Part shown: positions 23,893-36,900 of the stretch, piece by piece | How the letters are laid out: every line of letters begins with the position of its first letter | Numbering within the stretch: position 1 is the stretch's first letter | Source: Paralvinella palmiformis | Lineage: Eukaryota; Annelida; Polychaeta; Terebellida; Alvinellidae | Direction: 5' to 3' | Assembly (NCBI GenBank): GCA_025642065.1 | Contig: JAODUP010000008.1 | Span: 225,001 to 289,000 of the forward strand | DNA: 64,000 nt | The notes under the pieces: model-generated | Told to the model about the DNA's origin: nothing | The model's input: the letters and a program-made list of their open reading frames with translations, nothing else | The model's database searches: none | Program-made: the position numbers and the translations under genes

Positions 23893-24130
23893 CATTCTGT
23901 GCGGGAGGTCGCACGTTTGCACCTCGACCGTGGTACTATAGTAGGAAGAGTTTCTCACTCAACCAGGCAACTGGCAAAGTTTTCTCCGCCGAATATGCCA
24001 TATATTCTAAATTCTACATTTATTTAGAATTAGTCACCGTGGGGAAGCTATAAATTACAGATCATATGGGTCTCCCTCATTTCGCGTTGTCAGCTACGTT
24101 AAAAACTGTCATTTCGGCTATTACTATTAT
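23893..24130 (+). mobile_element. tRNA-derived SINE, family B copy 2
   Basis: Begins inside the tRNA-like head (GTGCGGGAGGTCGCACGTTT, a decayed B box). It continues with TTTTCTCCGCCGAATATGCC, ATTTATTTAGAATTAGTCAC and a tail of ATTTCGGCTATTACTATTAT. It matches the reverse complement of 9128-9397 along its length, but is 5'-truncated. Confidence 0.8.
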
Positions 24131-24376
24131 ATGAATATTAATGATGATAAACTGACAAAAGCATGCCCATCTTGAATTGACAATATTCAAGATATCAGAA
24201 CAAATGTCATAGTCAAACATGATTATTTCATCTCCATGTTGAGGAAAACAGTTCATGCCGCGGAGAAGGTCTATTTCGAAACCGGTGTAGTGATGTCATC
24301 AGTTTGAAGAAGTTTTTGTTTAGCCTAACAAAATTCTTAAAATGTTGGTCATATAAACAGTAAGTAGGACATTGCG

Positions 24377-24410
<34 letters not shown>

Positions 24411-25697
24411 AGGCCATCTAATAGAATTCCTGTATTACCTGTGTTGGGAGAGGGGGGGGGATCTTTTGGTTCGATAACGTAATCAATCACATACTCACTC
24501 AAACCTCAAAACACTCTATTATATGTTAGAAAGAAAATAACATGTTTACATAAATATCAAAAGTATTCTATAATTATTAAAATTAACATGATGATGCATA
24601 TATTTTTTTACATTTTATTATCTCAATACAACAATTAATTACTGATGTTGCCGCGTTTATATTTCCATAAACAGTTATTAATAATTGTACTAACCTATAT
24701 TGTTTAGCTGAATGCCTGAAGTTTTACTTAGTAAATTTAAAATTAAGAGTACTTATACTTGTACCTGACCCATCACTGATTCACAACTGTGGCGTTTTTA
24801 AAACCATTTAAAAATCACAAATTATTATCTTATTTAGTTTATCCGCTGTGAACTAATCAACACGAAAAGACTAGAAAAATTACCAAATCTCAGTCTCCGA
24901 TGTCAGTGAATTAAACGTTTTTTTTATTACAACGTTAGGCCTATATATTATTCTTGAAAGGTTTTTGTTTCTTTTTATCTTCTTTCGTTGATAAATTAAG
25001 ATGAGTCCATCGTCCGATATTCGTACAACGGGATCATGTCGATTTTTGGAGCCTTATCTATGCTGTTTACGATCCTACAAATATATATATTTGTTGAACG
25101 GACTAAAAGGATTACTTCGTTATACAAAAAAGTATTGTTAGAAAATATGTTCTAACAAAGAACACAAAATGGACGCAAAATTGGCCTATTTTAGTCACCC
25201 AGAAGAATATTTATTTACAATCGTAGTTAAGCTTATCTTTGACACCAAAAAGTTACAAAAGGAAAAAAAAGAATTTCGGTCATTAGCGTGTCTTTTTTGT
25301 CACATAAATGATGTGGGGATGATTGGAATATATCAATAATTTTATTGTCTCTGTCTTAGATCTCTGATCGATTACTTTAACTTCATTATTGGATCTTCGG
25401 ATGACATCACATGAGAATCGTGCCGATTCTTTATAGACAAGATTACTGAATCACGATTTTAGGAAGCGGATTATTGATATTTATAGGAAATAGAGTAAAA
25501 AATGATTGTTATCAAATTATAATTAATCAATACAAACAGATTAGATTTATGATCTGCTTCAAATCTAAACGTTCATGCTAATAACTACAGCTATAGCATG
25601 GGACTGTAAATGGCCTTAATTTCAAGATGTCATGGTTATAAACGATCACACGTTGAATCTTTATGCGAACTGTTTATGTCATATCTCAAACATGGAT

Positions 25698-25699
<2 letters not shown>
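24131..25699. other. Unannotated AT-rich stretch
   Basis: A short (AT)n tract at about 24378-24407 and a G-run near 24453-24461. No gene or transposon protein was recognised. Confidence 0.4.
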
Positions 25700-25731
<32 letters not shown>

Positions 25732-25820
25732 CCCCCCTTGTTGTCAAAAGACGTTGCTGAACCGTAAACTAATTATTAAAATAATACATCTTGCATCATA
25801 ATTAAATATCAATAAGAATC
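25700..25820 (-). mobile_element. LINE-like 3' end with (AAT)n tail
   Basis: (AAT)n at about 25700-25728 precedes CGTAAACTAATTATTAAAAT and AATACATCTTGCATCATAAT. These match 20900-20950 and identify a second copy of the same 3'-end type. Confidence 0.6.
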
Positions 25821-25871
25821 CACATAATATTTCTGAACATTATATGATAAGGAAAACAATATTAAGGGAAA

Positions 25872-26115
25872 GTGCATAAAGTAAGGAATGGACTATTGTT
25901 GTACTACAACTCTCTTGATGTGACTCAAGCTAGATATTTACTCAATCATGTAGCTCAGACTCAGAAAAACAATGGAGGAATCTGCATTTGCCTTCATGAT
26001 TCTTTGAAGTGGGAAACTTGTTTGCGCTTTAAGTGTTTTGAAAACTATCAACAGACTTTGGTATCTTGGGAGATAAGTGTTCGTCTCTAGCTGTTATCTA
26101 CCGATAACACACAGC
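25872..26115 (+). mobile_element. LINE family A endonuclease domain, first part
   Basis: The frame 25872-26090 includes NNGGICICLHDSLKWETCLR followed by FENYQQTLVSWEISVRL, then a stop inside what should be VRLAVIYR. GG(I/V)-(G/C)I-L-DSLK and the following FENYQ block are typical of the middle of a CR1/L2-type APE endonuclease. The domain resumes at about 26340 after a 220-bp insertion. The catalytic Glu and Asp of the N-terminus are not present here. Confidence 0.6.
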
Positions 26116-26335
26116 TAATAATAATAATAATGATAATAATAATAAAAATAATATCTTTATTTCGTACTCGTAGTACATTCAACATAATAGCAATAACATG
26201 TAGGAACACAAATGGATAATGAAATAAAACAACTATAATACACACAACCTGGCCAGTTAATAAAATATTTAACATTTCATAATCAAAACCATCAATATAC
26301 GATTCACCTTGCACGCAACTGAGTAAACATTTAAC
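26116..26335 (-). mobile_element. Nested LINE 3' end inserted into the endonuclease
   Basis: On the minus strand it ends with TACGAGTACGAAATAAAGAT followed by ATT/TTA trinucleotide repeats, a common LINE 3' terminus with a polyadenylation-like AATAAA. It separates two collinear parts of the family A endonuclease domain. The 75-codon minus-strand open frame here matches nothing known. Confidence 0.55.
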
Positions 26336-26339
26336 ATGA

Positions 26340-26680
26340 TTGACAATAGCTTGGATCGGAAATTGTTGCCAACAGTGACCATCTGATGAACTTAGGTGAT
26401 TTCAATATACTTTGAGGTTGCTGAAGGGATACAGATGCCAAATAACTGCCTGACATTCTCAGGCGGCATCTATAGACACACAGACATGGTCACATGTTAG
26501 ATGTTTTCATCTCCTGCGAAGATGATAGTTTGATCAAGGCTGTGTCTGTCTTTCACGCCCTCTGATCATTTCCTTTTAATTAAAATGAAAGAAATGGCAC
26601 TCGTTTTCCATCTAAACAAATATTTATTGAATAATAACTTTAATGAATCATGACAATATGCAGTGGTCACAGTATTGAAA
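26340..26680 (+). mobile_element. LINE family A endonuclease domain, second part
   Basis: 26370-26410 reads SDHLMNLGDFNI, where GDFN carries a conserved APE-endonuclease Asp/Asn pair. 26480-26560 reads HRHGHMLDVFISCEDDSLIK, then AVSV, with the expected SDHF-type His block degraded near 26560-26575. Around 26615-26660 a piece of RT sequence (NIYWIITLMN-like) matches 19619-19660. Stops interrupt every frame. Confidence 0.65.
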
Positions 26681-26804
26681 CATCCTTAGTTCAGGTCACA
26701 ATTATGTTATGATGGATAATATATGCCAGTGTTACTTTTTCTAGTTTACCTGTCTGGTGAGTTTTATGCAGTTATCCAATAATGTAATTTTCTCTAGGTT
26801 GAAA

Positions 26805-28975
26805 GCTAATAATAATTAAAAAACTTCAATAGCGCCAAAATCCTCGAAAAGAATCGAGCTACTACAGGGCATGGGCACGCTCATAGTCCGGGTACGATGC
26901 AAAGTTCATCAACAATGATCAGCAAGTCTGAAAAGGTGAGTTTTTAAATGGTGACGGAAAAAAACTATGATATTTGATAACTTGATATCTTCAGAGAGTG
27001 AATTCCAAAGAGTAGGGACAGCAACTGAAAAAGCACAAGTCCCAGTATGAGTTTTAACACCGGGAACAGACAACAAGTAAAAACCAGATGAACGGATTTC
27101 TCTGGGCTTGGGTGCTAGAGAAAACATGGAAAATAAATATGGATGTTCTCCAGAAGAAAAAGTTTGATAAACAATAGTGCAGAGTTTGAAAATGATGCGA
27201 GATTGAACAAGGAGCCAGTGAAGTGGGACAGAATGGGAAAATCGAGGAGCCACCACTAAAGTTTTAGAATATCTTTGGATGCAATATTATAAAGAAGAGA
27301 GTTGCAGTAATCAAGTCTACTAGTAATGAGTGATGTAGCAATGGTTTGGGCGACTGAAACAGAAATATAGCGCCGGATACGGCGAAGGTCACGAATACGA
27401 TAGAAGCAGGAGCGATATGTCAGAGAAATATATTTTCTGAAATTAAAGTCGTTATCAAATGTAACACCAAAATTACGTACAGTGTCTGATGGTGCGATGC
27501 TATGACTAAGGCTGTTCGTAGAGAAGAAATGATTACGTTTGCTGCGTTGTCTGGATGTACCTATAATGATGAAATCTGTTTTGTTGGAATTGAGCCTAAG
27601 TTTATTGTTTGTCATCCAGCCAAAGATATCACTGAGACAGTCACCAAGTTGTTTAAGGGAAAGATCAGTGTCTGCTGTAGATAAAGATATGTATACTGGG
27701 GTGTCATCTGCTTATAAATGATGGTCTAATTTGTGGCTGTGAATATGTGAGCTGATTGGTGTGGTATACAGAGTTAACAGTAGTGGTACAAGAACAGAGC
27801 CTTCGGAACCCCGCAAAACAAAGGTACTGCCTTTGCAAAACATTTTCTTATTTTTATTGATTGAAACCTATTTATTAAGAATGAGCGGATCCGGGTAAGT
27901 GCTGTGCCTGATATGCCATACCAATCAAAGAGGCGACCTAGAAGAATAGAATAATCAATGGTGTCAAAAGCTGCAGATAAATCTAAAAGTGTTAGTGCTG
28001 TGACCTTTCCTGTATCCATGTTGAGTGTTATGTCATTGTGAACTTTTAGTAGCGCGGTTTCTGGAGAGTGAATTTGTTTGTAGGCAGACTGAAAAAACAT
28101 TAGACAGGTGATTACAGTTTAAGTGAACGTTCAACTGATGTTCAAACACAGCTTTTTCTAATACTTTAGATATGAATGATAAATTAGAAATAGCTATAAC
28201 TGTTTAGGTCATTGACTGGTAAAGATGATTTCTTAAGAAGAAGGTTTACATGGGCATAGTTAAAATGAGAACGGATCATTCCTGAGCTTAGTGATCAATT
28301 CATTATCTTAGTAGTTGGAACAATTAGTGTGTGAAGACAAGATTTTAGCAGAAATGTAGGGATAGGATCAAGTTTGCGGGACTTATTAGGGGATGATAAA
28401 ATCAGTTTAGAAACTTCAGTAGGTGAGGCTGGTTTAAACACCGTGCAAGGGCGATGTACAGCTGGAAAATCAATATTACAACTAGAAGCAGAAACTGGGA
28501 AAGAAGCATGAATTTGGGTGACCTTATTGAAATGTTTGGAAAAAGAATTGCAGAGTGAATTAGTTGAATCGTGAGCGGGCTGAGAAACGGAATCCTTTCT
28601 ATGGAGAGTCCTATTTATACAGTTCCAGAGTTGACGAGGATTGTCAGAGTTGTTGGAGATCATGTTCCTTTAAAGGTCAGATTTAGCTTTATTCACGAGT
28701 CTATTGCAGAAATGGCACTGTTTAGTATATCTAAACCTCTTAACTTGTGTGCTTGATTGTCAGGTAAGGTTTTAAGTGCAGTGTGGTATTATTCGCATAA
28801 TTATGATAAGTCAGCTTTAGGGTTGGTGATAAGTTCAGATTTTACTATGTCATCATTAAACGCAAGACTGCCAATATGATGAGTATACCGATAAAGAATA
28901 GTACGCTTAGAGTCAACTGGATTATGCTTAAATTTTCATTCTGCTATCAAATAAAGTGCTTGAATGATTTCCTAC
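26805..28975 (-). mobile_element. L2/CR1-like LINE ORF2, RT domain to 3' end (family D)
   Basis: The longest RT remnant in the window, read 28975 to 26805. 28663-28295 gives the linker and RT N-terminus (NSDNPRQLWNCINRTLHRKD, then KSRKLDPIPTFLLKSCL). 28100-27774 gives QSAYKQIHSPETALLKVHND and LTLLDLSAAFDTIDYSILLG, followed by a frameshift at GVPEGSVL. At about 27720 the catalytic YADD reads stop-ADD. 27615-27256 gives MTNNKLRLNSNKTDFIIIGT and SRLDYCNSLLYNIASKDILK. 27256-26909 gives LHWLLVQSRIIFKLCTIVYQ and CAFSVAVPTLWNSL, the C-terminus. The 3' UTR reaches about 26805. At least one frameshift and several stops make it non-autonomous. No endonuclease domain was recognised upstream of 28975. 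Confidence 0.9.
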
Positions 28976-29044
28976 TTGAAACAATGCTGCGAGAGATTGT
29001 CTGTTTATGGCATTTGTCTGTTGTTCTCGTAAATTTGTTTTAGG

Positions 29045-29905
29045 CCAGAGGGTTCAGTTCTTGGACCGTTGATTTTCACGATGTACGCACGTCTTTTTGA
29101 GATCACTGCACAGCGGCCAGGGGTTAAATATCACTCGTGTTACATGTATAATGATACACGCGTCCAAATATTACTGGATCCTTACAATAATTTTAATTTC
29201 TCATTTTAATTGAACAATTAAAAACTGTATTGCTGATATTCGGTTGTGGGTGACTAATATAATTTCCAGTTTAATGATGATAAAACAAATATTATAACTT
29301 TGGCTTCACCACATTATGGAAAATACCTAGAAGCACAAACATCACAAATTGGTGCATCTTCCATTATCCCTAATCGGTCAGCAAAAACATCTAAGGGTTA
29401 TTTTCGACAAATGAATTAATATGTATGACCGTGTCATATCATGTTGCCCAGCTGCCATCGTAAGAACATCCGCCGTGTAAACCCATTCTTATCATAAGAA
29501 GCAGTTGTTATTGTTGGTCATGCCTTTGTTACATTTCGTTCAGACTATTGTAGCACCTTGTTATATGGCATATCTGATTATAACATTAATTGCCTTCAGC
29601 AAATTCAGAATAGTGCAGCTCGCATATTGTCAAATACTCTAAAATACGTTTATATCACCTCAATTCTTCAAAAACTACATTGGCTACCTGTTATACAGCA
29701 AATCTATTTCAATATTTTACAAATAACTTATAAATCTATCAGTGACATGGCACATGAACGGCTGTGTCATCTGGTATCCATTAGAAAGTCATCCCCAAAT
29801 CTCGGGTCATCCAATGCAGTACCTGCGTCTCGGTTCAAGTCATTTGGTGATTAAGCATTTAATCGCAGCTCCTGCGGGTATCACAGAGTTTTTATCAGCA
29901 CTGTG
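29045..29905 (+). mobile_element. LINE family A ORF2, RT palm to C-terminus
   Basis: 29045-29130 reads EGSVLGPLIFTMYARLFEIT. 29130-29165 carries the YADD region as SCYMYNDTRVQ, so the catalytic Asp pair is degraded to N-D. 29325-29400 reads QIGASSIIPNRSAKTSKGYF. 29558-29854 is a clean 98-codon frame with GISDYNINCLQQIQNSAARI and LQKLHWLPVIQQIYFNILQI. This is the same family as 47690-46795, in the opposite orientation. It lies back to back with LINE D; their broken 5' ends are separated by about 70 bp. Confidence 0.88.
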
Positions 29906-30048
29906 AAACTTATCTTCCCTTAAGCGTCTGTCAGGTGTACCAAGTATGTCAACTGGTCAAGGTAAGCGAGCACTGCTGATCCTTCTGGATGTAATTCTTG
30001 CATTTGATCATACATTTGACTATACACGTATACACGTTTGGTTTGTCA
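29906..30048 (+). mobile_element. LINE RT palm fragment
   Basis: 29946-30030 reads MSTGQGKRALLILLDVILAF and then DHTFDYTRI, a decayed GK-A-LL-LLDLSAAFDTVDH block. It is out of order relative to the preceding C-terminal piece, so it comes from another copy or a rearrangement. SINE A follows directly. Confidence 0.65.
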
Positions 30049-30235
30049 GGCTTATCCGTGGTTTAACTAGTAGCGCGTTTGACCACAGATCACTACTACC
30101 AGCTGAGTTTGAATCTCGGCCTAGGCATATCTGAAGGGTGTTTCATCTTTGATTTCACTTCATTACCTTTGGGGTTTTCTCGGCCCATTTAACCTATCAT
30201 GTGCACAAAAGTAGCCGTAAACATCAATCATAGTA
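30049..30235 (+). mobile_element. SINE family A, near full length
   Basis: The head ATCCGTGGTTTAACTAGTAG and TTTGACCACAGATCACTACT, the B box GAGTTTGAATCTCGG, the body CATATCTGAAGGGTGTTTCA and the end AAAAGTAGCCGTAAACATCA all match 53786-53974. No clear target-site duplication was found. Confidence 0.85.
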
Positions 30236-30284
30236 TAGTAATATATACCTAAATATTACTTATATCTCAATGACACCCAGATGT

Positions 30285-30295
30285 ATGTATGTATG

Positions 30296-30332
<37 letters not shown>
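30285..30332. repeat. (GTAT)n-(AT)n microsatellite
   Basis: GTAT units pass into an AT dinucleotide tract. Confidence 0.93.
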
Positions 30333-30335
<3 letters not shown>

Positions 30336-30339
30336 AATT

Positions 30340-30935
30340 AATCAAATTTGACCTCTTCCTTCGATGATCAGCCATGGATGACTGAAAAATTATGTTGAAA
30401 AATCGTAACGTTATCTAGTAATCTTAGCTGTATTTTTGGTCAAATCCGTAAAAAAACATCATCGTACATTTGGCGATTCTTTCATTACTCCTAAAAGATT
30501 ATGTAAAAAGGTCTAGAAATTTGTTTACAAATGTATTAACAAAAATGAACGCGTATCATCAGCCAGCAGAGGTCTCTATTATCATACTAAAACATCGACT
30601 ATTTGAAATGATTCTTAACACAGGCAGCACTTGTTATAGTGGTCTATTGTTATATCTCGTAAAGACTATTGTATAAACCCTCTTACATGGTATATCTGAT
30701 TACAACAACACGAAGGCCCTTCAGCGTATTCGGAATGGTGCAACTCGTATATGTCAACCCAATTCTGTAATAACTACATTGGCTACCGGATAAAGAGATC
30801 GTATTGATTTCAAGAGTTTGTAAATGTGCTCGTCTGTTGTAAAGTTTGAACCTATTTTAAAGTCTCACCTGTTCAAGGTTGCTTTCGCCGTTGAATAACA
30901 TGGACCGTCCAAAATTCCAATTAGGTGTTCGATGT
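30340..30935 (+). mobile_element. Degenerate LINE family A C-terminal fragment
   Basis: 30640-30790 parallels 29520-29700: GGTCTATTGTTATATCTCGT, TGGTATATCTGATTACAACA and AACTACATTGGCTACC. 30850-30890 reads KSHLFKVAFA-like, the usual LINE A C-terminus. The frame is broken throughout, and 30340-30620 is only weakly similar. Confidence 0.65.
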
Positions 30936-32855
30936 TTCGGGGTATCAATGTACAGTCTCTTTAAATGATTCCTTCTTGTATGACGTTTTATTAAATCTAC
31001 ATCTTAATGATAATAATATTAATAATATTAATAATATTAATAATAATATGGGTATTATTAAACCGTTTTATAAATTATTTATATCATAAACAGATATTCA
31101 GAAGTCTGTTGGGTTCAGTTTACTAGGTATTGTTATTTATGTATGATGGTACTTAGACTGTCTACTTTTTCAGTTAATTACATCCCCTTTATGAAAATTA
31201 ATTGTGAGAAAAGGGTCTGATCGTAGATTTCAAACGAAAAATAGTTTTGGCAATCACATGTTAGAATAGAATCATATATCGGTATCAAATGCTTAATTAT
31301 AACTCGACGCCGCCAAGGATGATGAGACTACATTCCCGTTGAAGGACAGAGACGGGTATCTTACTTATCACTCTACTAGATCAGTTCTCGCGAAACAAAT
31401 TACGTCACCATATTTGGACAAAATGCCTTCTTTCTCTTTTTAAAGAGCAAAGAAAAGGTTTCACGACTCTCCGCTAAGCCAACAATATTCTTTTTTCGGG
31501 TGAATTGATCATTTCCTTCGAAGCAGACGATTTGGAGCATACTTTTGGCTAATATGAGGAGGTCATTTATTCCGTTTAGTTTTCCGGTTGTCGACTCGAA
31601 AATGTCACTTTCTTTCGCGTTTTTAAATGGAAATTCTGCTCCAAATTATAAAACATTGTAGTTTTCTGTTATTTGGGCACTTCACTGTCTTCCGTCGGCT
31701 TCCGGGACCAGAATCCGATAACGTCACATGTTGCATTTCAATTCATTTCAGTGGATGACAAACGAGCCATATTCGGGTCAGTGTAGGCACGTGACGGATC
31801 CAATATCGTTATCGTCTTCAGTGCCAAACCTGTCATGTGTCTTCTTCTGGTGTCTCTTCCGGGGGGGTTTCTCGGATGTGCACGGAATTTTAAGTGCTCA
31901 TTTTGAAGCAAATCGTCGCATGGAATAAACCTATTTGTGCTAAACTACTAATGTGGTCATTGGATTATTATGTAGAATGTAATCGTGATTGGGAAACGAA
32001 AACGGAACAACGGTTTTACTTTTTACTGTCCTGACAACTGTTTGGCTGCTGCACGCTTTCTGTGCGTAGGTAGGATAATGGATTATGAACGACAACTGGT
32101 ATTTATTTCAAAGTAATTTCTCATCTCTACCTCGCTGATGTCAAAAGATACAGCGTAGGAACAAGAAATACGATGTGGAAATTCCAGCTGCCACGTTCCA
32201 TATCGTTTTACTTTCGTTATGGCCGGCGTCGGTTACATATATACTGCTCACTGTAATTGAGTGTCTGTACTATTTCGGAGAAGTTTGGCTCCACGGTAAC
32301 ACGGTGCATCCAAAACCTGCAGGCTTCCAGTTCGATTTCACCTACTGATTTGTCATGGCCTCGTCGCCGGTTGTTTCAGCTACAAAACGATTGGATGAAA
32401 TGGAACAAGGTTAAGAGCCTATTACAGGTTAAGAGCCTTTGTCGGGAGACGGAAACTGTATGCTGTCTACTGATACGTAAATGTCAGTATTGCATTGTAT
32501 GGATCTATAAACGATAATTTGGGGAAAAGGAAACAGCTGAGTAATGTTATTTCTCTTAATAATAATATGAAGTTCTTAATACAGGGATGTCGACTGTGTG
32601 GACACATTCAGGGGTTCTTTGAAGAAATTTATCTGCAAAAGTTTCGTGTATATCTTTTTGTCTGGATATACTTTCTTTACTTGTGTCTATTTCTTTGTTT
32701 CTGTTTGTTTGTTTGTTTATTGTTGTTTCTTAAAAGAGATGGACTGAAATTGTCGTTTAGATTCTCAATGTGCCTTTTGACCTAGAAAAGGGTATGGAAC
32801 TCTACTCTAGAAGGAGAAGTAAATTAAATATTTGTAAACAGTAGGTTTCTGACAC
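30936..32855. other. Unannotated stretch, partly CpG-containing
   Basis: Short AAT/ATT repeats at 31013-31047. From about 31310 to 32340 the sequence is less AT-rich with several CpGs (CTCGCGAAAC near 31387, GGCGTCGG near 32225). Open frames at 31728-31928, 32257-32517 and 32495-32785 match no protein I know. A regulatory region or unrecognised exons are possible but unproven. Confidence 0.35.
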
Positions 32856-32857
32856 AT

Positions 32858-34289
<1,432 letters not shown>

Positions 34290-34300
<11 letters not shown>

Positions 34301-34550
34301 TACGTCATTGTTATATTATAACAGGTGCCATTACATGGATAACTTTATAAAATTCTTACGTGAATATACATGGCTGAAATTATTCAAACAATTCATCTGA
34401 ACCCGAATACGTAACAATGGCTGTTTTCATAGATCGCCACATTTGAACGTTACATTTTATATTTTTATAACAGGTGCAGTCTACAGATAACTTTCATAAA
34501 GATTCCGCTATATCTAGAATATAATGGCTGACGATTCACAGAATTATGTA
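34290..34550. repeat. Diverged direct repeat, period about 149 bp
   Basis: TTATAACAGGTGC, GATAACTTT-ATAAA, ATGGCTGA and ATTATTCA/GATTCACA occur in the same order at about 34317-34400 and 34466-34545. The leading AACG-TTTAC-TTATAT-like sequences also correspond. This points to an old tandem duplication. Confidence 0.65.
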
Positions 34551-36664
34551 GGGGTTCGACTTTTCACAGCTGTTCAACAAAATGAGATTATCTCTACACC
34601 AAAATTTGATGGGTACTTAATCCTCCCGGGTGGCGCTGCATACCACTAGCTTATGACAAAGGCTGTTTATATAAGCTCTCTGCTTATAGGCTCCAATTTC
34701 AATTTGCTTATTCACATTATATATTTTTAATATTTTATAAATTAAGCTCGTATAAAGTTAAAAAGGAGAAAATTCACGCGCGTATGTACGTCATTTGTAG
34801 CCAATTTATTATTTGTTTTCCTTGTAACAATATGGTACTTTTTATAATGAAATCACAATTTCTACTAAATACGGGAGGATATTACCAAGAATGAACTCAC
34901 ATGACACCCGAAAACATTCGGCGCCAACGCCATCGGGTCGCAAACCGATTTAATCGTGAACCATTTTAAATACTTTAACAATTGCTATAACGTCCAGTGT
35001 TTTATTATTTAAGGACGCATTGGCGAATATCTCCAATTAAAAAAGTCATTGTCTGCTAACATTTCCACCTTACCACCATCAGTGTCTATCTAACAGAAAG
35101 TGAACATGGTTGTCTCCAGTTTTCTTTGTAGACTTGATATGGTGATGATCTACGGTTGCCATTGGCGATATCAGGGTGAGGAAGCGTCGCCGAAAGATAT
35201 TAAACAATTGGCCGGATTTAGGTTATCAAAGATTAAATTTAAAACGATCACTGGAATAACATGACGAACGCACGTAATTCTTGTCCTTACTCGAAAAATC
35301 TTGGAGCTGTTGATGACCTGCTTAATCCAACACGAGGATGTAAATTCTTGATATTAAATAACCGTATCTAACAATGGGAGTGTTTAAATAAATTATCATG
35401 TTTATAAAAAAAATCTACCGCTCATGAAGCGTATTTGATGATTTTTATCATCACTTCGGCTGTCAGATGATTAAACATATTGTTAAAGACACACGTCAAT
35501 CATTGCAATATAAAAACAAATTATTTACCATAATGTCTTCCTACCTTCTAACAGCCATAACGCTCTTTAAACACAATTATTTACCTCGGCCTCCAACAAC
35601 ACAACTATTTTAACTTATGCTGTTTTGATTTTTTTTCTGCGTCGTCCCTACCTGGGTGCGGCTTCTATGGCAACTCAACCAATGCAGGGCCTAGAAGGTA
35701 GAGTCCCCGGGTCCCCATAAACGTCGGACCCAGGGTGATCGTCCCAGTTCCTTGTAAACTAGGGATGGGTCTGTAAAAAACTGCGCGTAATGAAAATTAT
35801 TTATTAATAGAGCACGTTAAGACTGGTTTTGCTGTAAACATTTTGTCATTACCACAGACTGATATCAGCAAAGCCAATAAACGTTAATCTGGATATCAAC
35901 TGATAACTGGAGATATGACCAATAACGGATTTGTATTCGAGATACAAACTCTTTATTACAATGTTATCTTATGGCAGAAGTTAAACGGAAACGCGGTTAC
36001 GCTCGAAATCAGCACGCGCACGACCAAATGGGCACAAACATACATACGTGCATAGATCCGGACAGACAGACAAACAGACAAAGATACATATCAGGGATTG
36101 AAGAGCGGATTATATCTAATGGTAGCGATAACAGGCAATTCATCTAATTTTTCACGAAATAATTAATTCACAATAAATATCCATTTCAACTGAAGTATAC
36201 GCTCCTTAGCTGTGAGCTGTCCCCGGAATAAATAGTTATCTCGGAGATAACGCATTAAACATCGACATTAGCTAGAACTACAGTTTTATCATTTAGATAA
36301 CAGTGACCTAGTTTAGTACGTTTGGTAGAGTGTAAATACAACAAAACGCAACATTTATGTGTAAAACTCATTTTAATTAATACAGGCAGCATACATTGTG
36401 TAAAATTATACATTAAATTGTTTAGCCAACATACATTACGAAATTGTACAGATTACATAGTTTATTCACAACATTTCTTTCCTTTTTGCCATATTTCAAA
36501 GATAGTAACTAATTTAAATTAAATACAAGAAATTATGCTAAATGTTAAAATTTGTGGCAGGCGGGAAATCTTTTACTACCTTAACAGTTACACGTGGTAT
36601 TACCAATATTCTAGAACCTAAATGATCCAGAACTTTGGCTCTTACTTGCTTGGTTGGTTGTAAT
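34551..36664. other. Unannotated stretch with a GC-rich patch
   Basis: Mostly AT-rich unique-looking sequence. 35640-35765 is GC-rich (CCCCGGGTCCCCATAAACGT), followed on the minus strand by an A-rich end, as if it were the 3' end of a repeat. 36322-36522 is an open frame with no recognised similarity. Confidence 0.35.
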
Positions 36665-36900
36665 TCGGTGATAATCCCCAGGCTGTCGCTTATTCGGCAC
36701 AGCCTCTATGTTGGAGTGGTTGAGAAATATCCTCCCCCACCACTCACTCACAGATGAGCAGTACGGAAAGATGGAGCCTGAGGGTGGTCACTGCCAGAGT
36801 GTTTTACGTCCTCAGGGGGTTTCTAACGTCCCCCTTTATTTTAAATATCAGATACCCACACCGACCGTGGCACCAAACGTGAGCGTTTAACCAATTAAAG
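36665..36900 (-). mobile_element. tRNA-derived SINE, family C copy 2
   Basis: CGGCACAGCCTCTATGTTGG, CACTGCCAGAGTGTTTTACG and AACGTCCCCCTTTA match 12770-12945 with a deletion of about 10 bp. The segment from about 36858 (CGTGGCACCAAACGTGAGCG, then TTTAACC) is a remnant of the minus-strand tRNA head, which is clearer in copy 1. Confidence 0.75.

Noticed and set aside
24215..24300. GTCTATTTCGAAACCGGTGT as a possible transposon terminus.
   Set aside because: No inverted or duplicated partner was found in the window.
35655..35700. Frame reading PGCGFYGNSTNAG, resembling the core of an A20 zinc finger (ZFAND5/6 type).
   Set aside because: The first zinc-binding Cys is out of frame, the later Cys pair is missing and a stop follows directly. 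The GC-rich surroundings with an A-rich minus-strand end look like a repeat terminus. Treated as chance.
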